DNA of 64,000 bases from the NCBI GenBank assembly GCA_027579435.1, contig JANBPK010000934.1, forward strand, positions 44,784 through 108,783, in the 5' to 3' direction. Source of the DNA: Candolleomyces eurysporus. Taxonomy: Eukaryota; Basidiomycota; Agaricomycetes; Agaricales; Psathyrellaceae. Of the stretch, positions 12,435-24,400 are shown piece by piece. A model generated the notes under the pieces. That model did not search any database. It was not told the origin of the DNA and worked only from the letters and a program-made list of their open reading frames with translations. The position numbers and the translations under genes were made by a program. The stretch's first letter is position 1; every line of letters starts with the position of its first letter.

Positions 12435-13226
12435 ATGTCGTTCTCTTCACCCGCGACAAATCCATCGACCCCAACTTGGCAGCCACTACCGACTTTTGGC
12501 TCATCCCAGGCCAAGGACGAACTCGGGTTCCCATTGCGGCGTGGATGGGAACGGAGGAACGACGCACAAGGCCGCACATACTACGCCGACCATAACACTG
12601 GCACGACAAGCTGGGTCCAGCCTAAACCTGATTATAAAGGGAAACAAACTGCAAGCGTCCAAGCCCTTCCACCCGGCTGGGAACAATGCTATTCTCCAAC
12701 CAGCGGTCGTCCATATTTCATCGACCACAACACTCGCACGAACACTTGGGAACATCCAACTTGGAAAGTCAAATCAGAGGAAGAAATTATAGCCTCTCTC
12801 CATGGTACCGAGTGGACTAGTGAAGACTCGGAGCTACCTTACGGATTTAGGGTTCGACTGGAAGGGAGAACTGGGAGGATTTATTTTGTTGATGTGAACG
12901 ATCCAAATTCAAAAATTTGGCAACACCCTGTTACAGGGACAGCGTATAGAAGAATCCCTCCTCCTTCATACACCAGTGCATATCCCAGCACTCCACCTTC
13001 CCCTTGTCATGACACTTCGAAACCTACCGCTCCAGCTGCTATCTACGGCACCATCACCCGATCAGACGGCCGAAAGATTTTCGGAATTGTGGTAGATGAA
13101 GAGGGGAATACTTTACCAGCAGGATGGGAACGCCGATATTGCCGTCAGAAAGGCCGTATCTTCTACGTTGACCACAACACACGGACCACGAGCTGGGTTA
13201 AGCCTCACCCGCTCTACAATTTCTGA
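12435..13226 (+). CDS. Protein with four WW domains
   Basis: Intronless, 263 residues, start at ATG 12435 (MSFSSPAT). Four WW units: about 34-65 (GWERRNDAQGRTYYADHN...SWVQP), 78-110 (LPPGWEQ...NTWEHP), 134-168 (LPYGFRVR...KIWQHP, first Trp replaced by Phe) and 227-258 (LPAGWERR...TSWVKP). A proline/serine-rich linker around residues 175-205 could itself carry WW ligands. The FGIVVDEEGNTLPAGWE linker before WW4 is unusual. Both neighbours share the GxERRxDAxxRxYYxDHNT signature, indicating tandem duplication and later gain or loss of WW units. No catalytic domain is present; the role is probably scaffolding, by inference. Confidence 0.85.
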   Translation: MSFSSPATNPSTPTWQPLPTFGSSQAKDELGFPLRRGWERRNDAQGRTYYADHNTGTTSWVQPKPDYKGKQTASVQALPPGWEQCYSPTSGRPYFIDHNTRTNTWEHPTWKVKSEEEIIASLHGTEWTSEDSELPYGFRVRLEGRTGRIYFVDVNDPNSKIWQHPVTGTAYRRIPPPSYTSAYPSTPPSPCHDTSKPTAPAAIYGTITRSDGRKIFGIVVDEEGNTLPAGWERRYCRQKGRIFYVDHNTRTTSWVKPHPLYNF

Positions 13227-13448
13227 GGGTAATCTTGCCAACAGCAGCAGTTTGAGCCCGACCTACACCTTCCTGCCTGGATCACTTTGAAGAATGTTGT
13301 TTAATAGCCTTTGTAACGCTGTACTATTAAGACGACCGAGACTGGGTATTAGGGTATACTAGGAGATACTACATAAATTCCAGGAACAGAAAGAAAATGA
13401 CACATGAAAGATCGACGACTGGGACGACTCCGTTATCTCGTTCGCTCT

Positions 13449-13847
13449 CTAGAACCTATCATTGATACTCTGCCCAATGGCTCCCTTCCTACTCTTAAAA
13501 TTGCCACCCATCTCCCTTCCCGAATTTCCGGTGATCGCACCCACAACTCTATCCGTCTCCCCGCTGACTCTGTCTCCAGTCGCGTTAGCGTACCCTCTGG
13601 CACGCGCAGCGTTGTATTCGGTGTTGCCTTTCGTACGTTCGATCTTTCCGCGGGCCTCTACCCCTCTGAGACGGAAGGTGCGTCCGAAGGTTTCGCGAAT
13701 CGCGCCCTTGGTCGTGTGGAATTGGCCAGAGATTTTGCTATAAGGGGTAATGAATATGTCAGGATGGGATCCAACGCGATGATAAAGATGGAAAGTGACA
13801 GGCGGAGGAAGGGCTAAATCGTACCTTGGACCTCGGGTGGTTGACAT
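13449..13847 (-). CDS. CsbD-like / Hmp1-type protein, copy 1
   Basis: Two exons on the minus strand: 13847-13825 (MSTTRGP) and 13737-13449, giving 312 nt and 103 residues. The core reads SGQFHTTKGAIRETFGRTF, then EYNAARARGYANATGDRVSGETDRVVGAITGNSG, the pattern of small hydrophilic CsbD-family stress proteins. Basidiomycete members are often annotated as mismatched-base-pair and cruciform DNA recognition proteins after Ustilago Hmp1. Compared with copy 2 at 25.8-26.2 kb it is more diverged, and it lacks the second intron that interrupts copy 2 after the VVGAVTGD motif. The short first exon is conserved between copies, which supports this start. Confidence 0.82.
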   Translation of the reverse strand: MSTTRGPRYDLALPPPVTFHLYHRVGSHPDIFITPYSKISGQFHTTKGAIRETFGRTFRLRGVEARGKIERTKGNTEYNAARARGYANATGDRVSGETDRVVGAITGNSGREMGGNFKSRKGAIGQSINDRF

Positions 13848-13943
13848 TTCGTTTGTGATTCTTTGGATGAGTAAAAGTGTACCGCAAGGTAGATGTGTGT
13901 TGTCGTTCGAATTATGGGTTCTCAATCCTAGATACCTCGCTCA

Positions 13944-13951
13944 TTATATAC
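13944..13951 (-). promoter_or_regulatory. TATA-like box of CsbD-like copy 1
   Basis: Read on the minus strand this is TATATAAT, about 100 bp upstream of the ATG at 13847. A TATA element at similar spacing precedes copy 2, so the promoter type is shared. This is consistent with stress-regulated expression, which is an inference. Confidence 0.4.
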
Positions 13952-15042
13952 CGCACCACGCTCCTCACAACTCAATGGACGTCGACACGATGGTGTCATA
14001 GGTCACCTTTATTGGGCATCGTAGACGATAGAGCAGTGGGGACTTCGTCATATGTTGGTGCTACATCTCATTTAGCAAGTTCCGAAGGCGATAAGCTCGA
14101 AGATGAACGATTGGTGGGACCTACTACGTCATACTTACTCAAAACATATCTCGAGCGCCTATAGAGGTTAGGGGTGCACGGCCATCCGCGGTACTGAGCA
14201 GTCAAATTTTAGAGGCCCCACATAAATTACGTATGTGACACTGCGCACATCTGATCGAAGTTCTGTAACTGACACCCATACACAGAGAAACAATCACAAG
14301 GATTCCGAAAGGACGGAACGAGGACAGGGAAAGACAGATGGGCCAGGCACACACACACACACAAACCAGCGAATCAACGCAACACGAAGCACCTCGAAGC
14401 AACTTGCCTGAGAAACCAAGATAAGGAACCAACGAACAAACCAACGAAAACATCTGTCAAGCATAGCACTCTGACAAAACTTCCCATACTCCCCTCCTCC
14501 ACTTCGATCGACTACAAGTCCATTCGGCGACGGTGCAGTGGGGACTGTCGGACCATCGAGACACTCCACCCATGAAAGCAAAAGACGAATGTAACTAGTA
14601 AGCCCCTTCAACCACTCAGTTGTGCAGACTCCCTATTCTCTTCGTCGATCTAGCAGGGATAGCGACGAACAGGGGGAAAATCCTCCATTTTCTCCATGAG
14701 AGGTGATGGTGAGGGTGGCCCTTTAGGTTTAAGTGGGAGTTTACCCTTGAACCTTTCGACTGCTTTCAGATTTTGTATCCTGTACGAGCGTACGAGCAAA
14801 TTGAACAAGTGGGTTAAAGTCAGTCAGAGAAGGAGAGAGAAGAACGTACACAGTGAGGTGAGCACCTGAACCCGAGGATATTGTCGAGCCTACATACCAC
14901 GACATTCCAAATCGTTAATGAATGCACAAGGAAATGTGAAGATAAAGGGAGACGACGCACAGACTAGGCGAATCCAACACCGCCCTCAAATGCGTAGACT
15001 TATGGGGTATTTCCCAGTGTGGTACCCAGCTTTACAGAAGCA
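13952..15042. other. Intergenic, with a short CA tract
   Basis: No protein family recognised on either strand. A short CA microsatellite lies near 14349-14363. Open frames such as 14294-14611 are low in similarity to anything else in the window and rich in serine, cysteine and leucine, which suggests chance. Confidence 0.4.
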
Positions 15043-16168
15043 TCAGTCATGATTGACCTCGATGAGCACTTCCTGCAGAGCAGGACACTCACAATCACGA
15101 GGACCAAACCCACCGGACGGCGGACCCTCAGCTTTACGAAAAGAGAGGAACCATTCGTCAATCACGCATTCGTCGTGGGATAAGAAGCAATAGGTGCTCA
15201 CCACCGTAATGGAGGATGGCTTCACCCGCAGACAAGGCTCCGCTTCAAAGATTTGCCAAGACTGCGAGCGAGAGCCCTCAGTGTAAGCACAAGAGGTATC
15301 GTGATTTGGAGGAAACGCGTGGCTCTGCTCTTGAAGGCATCGTCCTTGGTGAAGACCTACAGCCCGGGAGTATGGTCGCTAGGGTGGATATGTCAATCCG
15401 AGGAATAGAGAAGATGAGAGAGTAAACATACTGCGCGTTAAGATAGCGAATGGCATTGTCGAGTTCTTCGACGGGAAGATGGGGGGGCCGTGGGCGGGAG
15501 ACTTCCCTGTCAAACACAACATTGTGAGCAAGGTGATGATGAATAGATTGAACAGAAGGAAAAACATACTCGGACATCGACTTATCATCCCCTATGCTTA
15601 ACAATCGTNGGGGGCGCTATATTGGCCCTGTTCGTCAGCCTAGCCCTCAACCACAACACTCCCTTCACGGAGTCCAAAAGGCTCTGAATGCTCCTCCAGG
15701 CCTGCTTCGTCATGATTCTCCATCATCCTTCTTGGGCCCTCCCTCCCCTGGATAGAACTGTTCGTCCTTCATGTTCAACGCATCGACGAAGGTGTTATGG
15801 AAAAATCGAGGAAAGAGGAAGCAGTCAGGTGAAGCGCAAGTCTGACCGATAGTGACTATATTGCCCCAAAGGATCCAACTGGCAGCAGATTCGAGGTCGC
15901 AGTCGGGGTCGATGATGAGCTCTTACCCGCCGAGCTCCAGGGTGACGGGCGTGAGGCTTTCGCCGGCGGCTGCGGATACGACTGCAATGGCGACACATCT
16001 GCTGACGGTGTAAGGAGCTGAGAAGGCAGAAAGATGTTAAGGAGCTTGGAAGATGCCTCAATGAGGGGGATGAATATATACTATGAACCCAAGAAAGGAA
16101 GCTCAAAGGGATGGTTGATTATGACCCTTGGGTATCTCGTCAATGGGTGTATACGCGAGCTCAGCCGT
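15043..16168 (-). pseudogene. Aldehyde dehydrogenase pseudogene
   Basis: Degenerate minus-strand copy of the intact ALDH gene at 53991-56325. Its first exon is recognisable at 16168 (AELAYTPIDEIPK), but the start codon is ACG instead of ATG. Exons 2-4 are missing. The active-site block [11 protein letters not shown] is legible near 15930, and the later block PVEELDNAIRYLNAQY near 15430-15480, but the catalytic-cysteine exon is truncated and frames shift repeatedly. A GGFGP piece near 15100 matches the late GGIGPSG motif. One n (15609) lies within it. It follows STAND gene A just as intact ALDH follows STAND gene F, so it marks the end of a duplicated module. Not expected to make enzyme. Confidence 0.85.
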
Positions 16169-16294
16169 AGCGGAGGGCCTTTCCTCCAGGCGTGACCGGC
16201 ACTGGGATGTTAAGTAGGCCTGAAGCCTTGAGGCTTATGAGAGGCGTGAGCGAAATGAAAGCACTCGGAGCTGATTGAACGTTACGGGGTCACT

Positions 16295-16340
16295 CATTGC
16301 ATCACTGATGGCTCCCTAAATAGCAGGTAAGCCCCTGTTT
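16295..16340 (-). repeat. Conserved block downstream of STAND A
   Basis: Minus-strand copy of a non-coding block of about 45 bp with core CAGGGGCTTACCTGCT and a nearby ATCA(G/A)TGATGCA. Other copies follow STAND B (21075-21120), C (34867-34910) and F (53808-53850). It lies between the STAND stop and the ALDH start, so it is either part of the STAND 3' region or of the ALDH promoter. Confidence 0.75.
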
Positions 16341-16615
16341 CTACCGTATGAATCGGCTCGCTTTGAAAAATCCACAGCTTAAAAACACCCACCATAAGAT
16401 TTGGGTAGAAACTCGGAAANGGGGGGGTGAAGAAGGAAACGTTAGTCAGCTTCAATTTTTGCATTGGGATGAGCCCGAGTTTCTCTTTTATCTAAATATG
16501 ATGCTGGATTCGATAATGTAAATGCGACCTTGTGTCGCTTGGCTAATAGTATATATTATAATGATACTCCTGCTCGAGAATACACTGCCCGGGATCCACA
16601 CATCTACAGTCCCTA

Positions 16616-19383
16616 CTAGACATCAACGGATCCACTACGAGGGGAAGAACCACGGGGCTGTGAGTAATCGAAAGCGACAAGTGAGCAGACAGACAAACCT
16701 AAATGTCTCCTCTCTTCGTTCAACTTCTCAACCTCTTCCAAGTCTTCCTTGTTTTTGGTCCTATCAAAACGTAGTTGGAGTAGGGACTGTAGCTTTTCCA
16801 ACATTGAAGCACGAAGATGGTGTCCTTCAGGATAGTGTTCGAGCACAAGTTCACGAGAGAGTGTAATCGCTTCATCCAAGTCCCCAATCGACTGAGTCAT
16901 GACAGACCGGCCTGTCAGGTACCTGACGAGTACTGAAAGAGCGTCAGCCCGCGGGGAGAGTGGGTCTTGAAGGGCTTCTCGATGTAGGGAAATGGTTTCA
17001 TCTAGGTCTTCGAGAGAGAGTAGTTCATTGAAACGATGATAAAGTGCGGTGGAAAGCTTGAAGAGTGAATTTAAGCGATGTGGGTGGGGATGTGAACGAA
17101 GACCGAGCGCCTCACGATGCACCGAAATGGCCTCCTCAACGTGTGAGATATTACGGTCATGTTCAAAGAGTGATTGGAGTGCATCCCCAAGATTGTGAAG
17201 GGAGCTGGAGCGATCTGGGTGGGGATGTGGACGAAGAATTAAGGCATCACGATGGATCATAATCGCTGCCTCGACGTGAGAGACATTTCCGTCGCGTCGA
17301 AGGAGTGAATAGTGGGCGATTCCGAGACTAGACAGAGAATTGAAGCGAAGTGGGTGAGGGTGTGGGCGAAGGCTGAGCGCCTCATGATGCATCGAAATGG
17401 CCTCCTCACCGTGGTAGACACTCCAGTTGTGCTCAAAGAGTGAGAAGAGTGCCATTCTGAGATTGTNCANNGAANTTGTGGCGACCTGGGTGGGGATNTG
17501 GGCGAAGGCTGAGCGCCTCACGATGCATCGAAGTGGCCTCCTCGAGGTGAGAGATACTCCAATCGTGTTCAAAGAGTGAATAGAGTGCCATTCCGAGATT
17601 GTCCAAGGAGTTGGAGCGATGGGTGGGGATGTGGACGAAGGCTGAGAGCCTTGCGATACATCAAAACAACCTGCTCGATGGTAACAGTGAGCCCGTCTTG
17701 ACCGAATAATGACCGGAGGTCAATGGCAAGATTGGTGAATTGTACTGCCTTCTCATCGGATGGAAGCAGCTCTACTATTTTTCGTCGCAACTGGACCAAA
17801 ACCTTCAGATCTTCGGAAGTGAATATGGTATGGCCGCAATTCCAATGACTCCTGTCGCCATGTTGCAGCGAATACCGCACAGCAGCCGTCTGTTTTCTGG
17901 GATCAAGTTTGGACATGGGCACTTGCTGTCGACGCCTCAATTCGCAGGTCAGACAGCAAATGAGGAGGTGACAGTGAAATGAATGATGGGCGAAGAACCG
18001 TCCTGACCGACTCTCCGTGGTAAGAAAGTCGCGGAGGGATGTGTGGTAGAAGGTAACTGGTGCGTCGTCCGTGCCTGGTACTTGTACGATAGCCTGCAAG
18101 TCTACAAGGACATGGGCGACCGCGGAAGCGTGGATGTCGAGGAGCTCAGCGATACCGGATATAGCGAGCGGCTCTGCAAGAAGCGCGAGGGTCGAAATGA
18201 TCTTGGTAAAATGAGGTAGGCGTTCTGAGCGTGCGAGGGTTTGTGTGTAGAGGCCATCCAGCCCTGGATCAATACTGAGGGCGAGGGAAAATCGATCCAA
18301 AGGGGTGGAGTGGTCGCGTTCCGAGGTGGGAGGTTCAAATATTAACCTGAATATAGTCGAAGCGAAAATGAAGGATCCGCCAATATGATCCACGAGTTTT
18401 CGGGAGTCGTCTTGACTTGGCCAAGACCCATTCTGCCGAATGTGCGCCTGAATCACCGGATCTGCCTTCGTTTTGGCGTTGAACACAGTGTCCATGAAAT
18501 TTTCGATATCAGTTCTTGAACAATGATCTGCAAGATCCTTCAAATGGACTTGATCATCCGCAGTGAGAAGCGAATGAATATGTTGTTCGACTCGGCTGGT
18601 TATCAGTATGCGAAGACGAATAGAAGGGTTGTGTTTGAAGAATTGGAGTGTGGTAGCGATGAATTCCTGAACACCTTCTTTGTCGTCGCACTCGTCAAGA
18701 CCGTCGATGATGATGAGATAAGGAGTTGATATCAAGGACCTGGCAAGGGAGCCTTGGCATGCAGCAGCCTTGAAAGGCTCGTACAATAACCGCTGAAGCC
18801 GAGCACCTAACGAGAAAGAGGACTCGACTTGGAGCAGCTCCGGCTCGCCCTTCACCGCGGTCTCGATGAGAGGGACTGTCTCTGGCAGGGAAGTTGCCAT
18901 TTGAATCGCGAGTGTGTTTGGAAGTCGTCCTATCTCACTCCTGTCGCCTGCATTCCGGCAAAAGAAGAAAGTGGCGAGCAAGCGTCCTCCACTCTGAATT
19001 CGCTCGGATATCTCTTGGGCGATAGCTGATTTGCCGCATCCCGCATAGCCGTATATCCAGAGAACGTGTTTTTTCTTGATCAGAAAGCCTCTAGACACCC
19101 AGGAGACGATCCATTTGATCAGCCTTTTCCGCGTTCCCGGTAGGCAGGCAGAGTCGGGCGGCGATCGTTTGCGATCTCGGGTATGAGATGCGTCTGTAAT
19201 GGGCTGGAGGAGCTCAGTGAGACCTAGATTGGCACAATCAGTGTCATGGATGCCGTACTCGACACAATCAATTAATTGCATTCTGCACTCACTTCTCTCA
19301 TGTTGATGGAAGTCTCCTTCGACATTATAGACCCTCAAGTCGACTTGACAATTACTTGATCCCTCTAGGACCCTCACGGCCAT
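16616..19383 (-). CDS. NACHT-TPR STAND protein A (frame-disrupted)
   Basis: Exon 1 is 19383-19293 (MAVRVLEGSSNCQVDLRVYN), the intron 19292-19224 and exon 2 19223-16616. The NACHT part shows Walker A GYAGCGKSAIAQ, the Walker B-like YLIIIDGLDECDD and the sensor-type RILITSRVEQHIHS. The TPR part has about five 45-residue repeats with the SLRPHPHPxR signature and two degenerate terminal repeats. The frame breaks near 17620, where two bases are missing from the usual CCCAGATCGC context, and again in a cluster of n at 17467-17500. The n cluster may be a sequencing fault; the 2-bp loss could be real. Exon 1 is five codons shorter than in the other paralogues. The protein would be an NLR-like regulatory NTPase; its role is inferred. 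Confidence 0.8.
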
Positions 19384-20180
19384 GAGAAGGTAATGCGCCG
19401 TCTGCGAGATCGTTCTGGGTAGCTGGGGGTGGGGGGGAGAGGAGAACGGCTCGACACGGACTCAGTGCCTTGCGGTTGAAGACCCCCTCCGCGTGGCCGT
19501 GCTGCCGATTGCTGTGAACTTCGAGATCTTGAGAACTGGCGCTTACGGACTTCGATCAGCCGCAGCGGTTGCGATCAGGCTTCGAGCCCCTTGCATCTCA
19601 GTATGGCGCTTCGGAGCTGGCTTCGTGGTGCTGGTACTCAACGCCTTTCACCGAGTAGATTGAGCACTCACTCTTTCCTATTATTACAACTTTCCTTCCA
19701 CTAGTAGATTATGTTATTTGCCTCCAAATTTCTCGCGCCCTTGAAAATGTACGACAACCATCTGCGAGAACAAGCAGGAGATGGTGGTGAAGAGGAGAGT
19801 TTGCTTTGTAGCCTCAATGGTGCATCATGGTCAGGTTGTGAAGTGGATTTGCTGGGACCCGCATTTGATTCCCTGTGGATCAGTCAATCCCTGAATAGAC
19901 GCCTGAGCACGGCCCTCAATTGAAAGGTCAAGCGGGATTAATTCGCTGGTCGATAAAAATATGAAATAGGATGTGAATGATCGAATAGAGATAGAGTTAA
20001 GCAGACCACTAACTCGCAGGACGTAGGCGCGATAGGCGAGAAGGTAGGTTGAGGGTATTCCCCGACCACTGCGTGTTGATCTTAACCTCGAGGTGGAACG
20101 TCCGTTTCTTGTAGGTGAGCCGGAAGCGACAATAAAAATAGATGTGATCTAACACAGGAATCGTAGATCGGTAGAAACAT
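19384..20180. other. 5' flank of STAND A
   Basis: No gene recognised. It contains G- and A-rich stretches and faint similarity to the 5' flank of STAND B (AAGCAGGAG motif near 19775 and 24672), as expected for paralogous promoters. Confidence 0.4.
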
Positions 20181-20774
20181 CTAGAATTTCACCAACAGCC
20201 TCATCCATCCTTTTGACCTGATGAACAGACCTATAACGGCTGTGACGGACCAAATGCTGAGCTCCGTCATATTCCCCACCCGCACGATGTCAACTTTCGG
20301 CCATGCATCGAACCCCCCCCCCCCCCNAAAATACACCGTCAACATCCTGTTGCACATTAGGAGAATCTTCTCGAACCGTTTCCGCTCCTGTGCTCCCTGG
20401 AGAGATGATATGTGTTTCAGCCTGGGGTTTGCGTCGGCACGCCCAAGATGATTGATGCGCGCCCAGAGACTCAGCCCTGAGCTATTCATCCTCATCGTTT
20501 GGCCTCCCCCACCATCCTTAGCCTCCCCAACTTTGGGCACCTCCCTATCCCATCCCCCAACTCCAAACCGTTTCCTCCAACCCTATCCTGTCAGGCCCTC
20601 CTTCCGACACTCAACATCCCGCTCGAGAATTCCGATGGAAGGTAAGAGAGACGCCGTTTGAATCACTGGGTACCGTCCCCCGAGGGTCCAGCTCCGGGCA
20701 AACCCTCTCGAGCTGTTTAGCGCGAGTCTGCAGGACTAGTTTCTGCATCACCAGCGAAGGGGCAGCGGGTAGGT
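20181..20774 (-). pseudogene. Tetraspanin pseudogene upstream of STAND A
   Basis: Minus-strand remnant of the tetraspanin at 28134-29887. Legible pieces are the N-terminal disordered segment (APFAGDAETSPADSR), the pre-TM1 and TM1 region (LLMCNRMLTVY), a frame-broken join through a poly-C/n run at 20316-20327, and FDAWPKVDIVRVGNMTELSI followed by the start of TM2. The large extracellular loop with the CCG motif and the C-terminus are absent. It occupies the same place before STAND A as other tetraspanin copies occupy before STAND C, D and E. Confidence 0.85.
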
Positions 20775-21074
20775 GGCAGCGATAAGTTTTCAATCGTTCT
20801 CGACTCGGATTCTTCCACGAAGGGGGGGGGGGGAATAGCTTTCCAAGCGTCCCAGGTATTGTATTCTCCTCGTTGGAAAGTTTGATTCTCTGTTCTTACC
20901 TGTATTGAATTGTCTATTGATGACGATGCAGGCTCGGCATATGCCCGCACGCCAGAGGTCCAGATTTGACCCTATCCGGCGTTGGAAGGTCGAGCTTATA
21001 CGAGGTGAGAATTGGGTGAAGGCAAGAGGGGTCGCAAGGCCTGGGCAACCACTCAAGCACTCACCCACTCAACC

Positions 21075-21120
21075 TGCATCATTGATGGCAGCCCAAATGA
21101 GCAGGTAAGCCCCTGTTCTT
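21075..21120 (-). repeat. Conserved block downstream of STAND B
   Basis: Minus-strand copy of the shared post-STAND block (core CAGGGGCTTACCTGCTCATT and ATCAATGATGCA). It is followed by a segment (CTCACCTCGTATAAGC near 20994-21009, minus) that resembles the ALDH promoter remnant after STAND C, but no ALDH exon is visible here. Confidence 0.75.
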
Positions 21121-21419
21121 TGAGTCTACTACCTATGCGATCTCACCCCGAATATGATCAGAGACCTGGACGGAGAAGCAAACCAGGACCGCTTGTGCAC
21201 AAGTTGGACGAGCCTCTTGACTATGCTTGGCGTCAATGCGCATCCGAACGTATTATACAGTAATGCAGTTTTCAAGGTGATGATATAAATACATTCGCGG
21301 CATATTGAATCAGTATGTCCAGGGCCGAATCAACCATAACGTATCACTGCAAGGGGATGGAAAGTGGGGACATCAGCACCGAGAGCGACGGATGGGAAGC
21401 TGTACAGACGAACCTCGTT

Positions 21420-24400
21420 TTATATCCTCTCCCACTTCTTAATCTCGTCCAAATCATCCTGTTTCCCGGTCGTCTTGAAACGCAGCCGGAGTAGGGATAA
21501 CAACGTGTCCAATAGGAGTTGACGATGCTCGTGTCCTTCTGGAACATGTTCCACGACAAGCTCACGGCCATACATGATCGCTTCATCCAAATCGTTATTC
21601 GACTGACTCCTTTTGTATCGACAGTGGAGGCGACAGACAATTGTTGAGAGTGAAACTAGCGCTGAGGAATGGGGGTCTTGAAGGTGTTCTCTGCAGAGTT
21701 GAATGGCTTCGTCGAGGTCCTCAACAGACCCTAGCTTCTCGAAACGATCATAGAGTGTGTTGGAGAGTTTTAAGAGTGAATAGTGGCGGTGTAAGTGGAG
21801 ATGTGGACGAAGGCTGAGCGCCTCTCGACGCATCGAAATAGCTTCTTCAACGTGAGAGACGCTCTGATTGTGTTTGAACAGCGAACAGAGACACTCTGCA
21901 AGATAGTCCAGTGAATTGACACGATCTGGGTGAGGATGTGGACGAAGGCTGAGGGCCTCCCGATGCATTGAAATGGCCTCTTCAACATGAGAGACGATCC
22001 GAGTGTCTTCGAAGAGTGAATGGAGAGCTATTGCGAGATTTTCCAGAAAATGGGGCCGATCTGGGTGAGGATGTGGACGAAGGCTTAGAGCCTCCCGATA
22101 CATTGAAATGGCCTCTTCAACATGGGAAAGGATCCGATTCTGTTGAAACAGTGAGTGGAGAGCCACTCCAAGATTGTGCTGAAAATTAGGGCGGTGTGTG
22201 TGGGGATGTGGGCAGAGGCTAAGAGCCTCCCGATACATCGAAATGGCCTCTTCAGCAAGCGAGACTTGAGCCTGAGTGTGTTGAAACAGCGAATCAAGAG
22301 CCACTCCGAGATGATTCAGGAAATAGGGCCGATCTGGGTGAGGATGTGGACGAAGGCTCAGAGCCTCCCTATAAATTGAAATAGCCTCTTCAATATGCGA
22401 GACAACCCGACTATGTTGAAACAGTGAAGAAAGAGTTATTCCTAATTGTTTCAGGGAGCTGGTGCGAGCTGGGTGGGGATGTGGACGAAGGCTCAGAGCC
22501 TCCCGATGGATTGAAACGGCCTCTTCAACATGAGAGACAATCCGATCGTGTTTGAACAGTGAATAAAGAGCTATTCCAAGATTGTTCAGAGAACTAGAGC
22601 GATCTGGGTGGGGATGTGGACAAAGGCTGAGAGCCTCGCGGTACATGGAAACGGCCTCCTCGATATGAGGGACACGCTGATTGTGTATGAATAGTGTTCG
22701 GGTTGTATCTCCAAGCCTCTGTAGAGAATATAAACGATCTGGGTGGGGATGTGGACGAAGACTGAGAGCCTGCCGATGCATTGAAATGGCTTCCTCAAGG
22801 TGAGAGACACGTCGATTGTGTCTAGAGAGCGTTTCGAGCGCGCCTCCGAGATTGCTCAAACAAGTATGACGATCTGGGGAGGGATACGGTTGGAGGGTGA
22901 GAGACGCCCGATACAACGAAACAGCCTCCTCAATAGTGGAGGTGGACCTCGACCCGTTACAAATAAATGACAACTGGAGCTCGTTGGCAAGATCGCCGAG
23001 TCCGGCTGCCTCGCCATAGTCCGGGAGCACCTCGATCATTTCTCGTCGCAACTGGATCAACTTTTCTCGGTCAGTTGAACTGAAATAGGGATATCCGAGG
23101 CGCCAATGAGGGCCGGAGCGATATTCCATCGAATACCGCCCAGCAGCCGTCTGCCTTCTGGGATCATGATTAGCCTTGGGCCTTTGCTGCCGGACTCTCA
23201 ATTCACAGCTCAGACAGCGAATGAGAAGGCGAACATGAAATGAAGGAGGCGCGAAGAACCGTCGTGACCGGCTCTCAGTGGTAAGAAAGTCGCGGAGGGA
23301 GGTGTGGTAGAAGTTAACTGGTGCATCGTCCGTGCCTGGTACTTGAACGATGGCCTGCAGGTCTACGAGAACGTGGGCGACCGCGGAAGCCTGTATGTCG
23401 AGGAGTTCGGCAATACCGGAAATGGGGAGTGGCCGTGCGAGAAGCGCGAGGCTCGAAATGATCTCGGTAAAATGAGGGAGGCATTCTGAGCGTGCGAGGG
23501 TTTGTGTGTACAGGCCATCCAGTCCTGGATCGATGTTGAGAGCGAGGGGGAATCGATCCAAAGGGGTGGAGTGGTCAACGTCCGAGGTCGACGATTCAAA
23601 TATGAACTTGAAAAGAGTCGACGCGAAGATGAAGGATCCACCGATGTAATCTACAAGCTTCTGAGAGTCAGCCCGGCTTGGCCACGACCCATTCTGTCGA
23701 ATGTGTGCCTGAATCACCGGGTCCGACTTCGTTTTGGCGTCGAACACCGTTTGCATGAAATTTTCGATATCATCTCTTGAACAGTGGTCTGCAAGATCCT
23801 TCAAGAGAACTCCACCACCTGTAGTGAGAAGCGAATGGATGTGGTGTTCGACCCGGCTGGTTATCATGATGCGAAGGGGAATGGAAGGGTTGTGTTTAAA
23901 GAATCGGAGCGTAGTAGCGATGAATTCCTGAACGCCTTCTTTGTCGTCGCACTCGTCAAGGCCGTCAATGATGATGAGATAGGGAGTTGACAGGAAATAT
24001 TTGGCGAGGGAGGCCTGGCCTGCAGCAGCCTTGAAAGGCTCGTATAATAACCGCTGAAGCCGAGCACCCAGCGAAAAAGAGGACTTGACTTGCAGCAGCT
24101 CCGGCTCAGCCTTCACCGCGGCCTCGATGAGCGGGACTGTCTCTGGCAGCGAGGTTGCTATTTGATTTGCGAGTGTGTTTGGAAGTCGTCCTATCTCGCT
24201 CCTGTCGCCTGCGTTCCGGCAGAAGAAGAAAGTGGCGAGCAAGCGTCCTTCACTCTGAACTCGCTCGGATATCTCTTGGGCGATAGCTGATTTGCCACAG
24301 CCTGCATACCCATACACCCACAGGATGTGTCGTCTCCTGATAAGCACGCTGCTGGACACCCAGGAGACGATCCATCTGATCACTCCTTTCCGTGTTCCCG

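Noticed and set aside
14294..14611. 105-codon minus-strand open frame
   Set aside because: Overlaps a CA microsatellite and shows serine, cysteine and leucine bias; no family resemblance.
21968..22379. Plus-strand open frames antisense to the STAND B TPR array
   Set aside because: Their repeated sequence comes from the TPR codons on the other strand; no independent signature.
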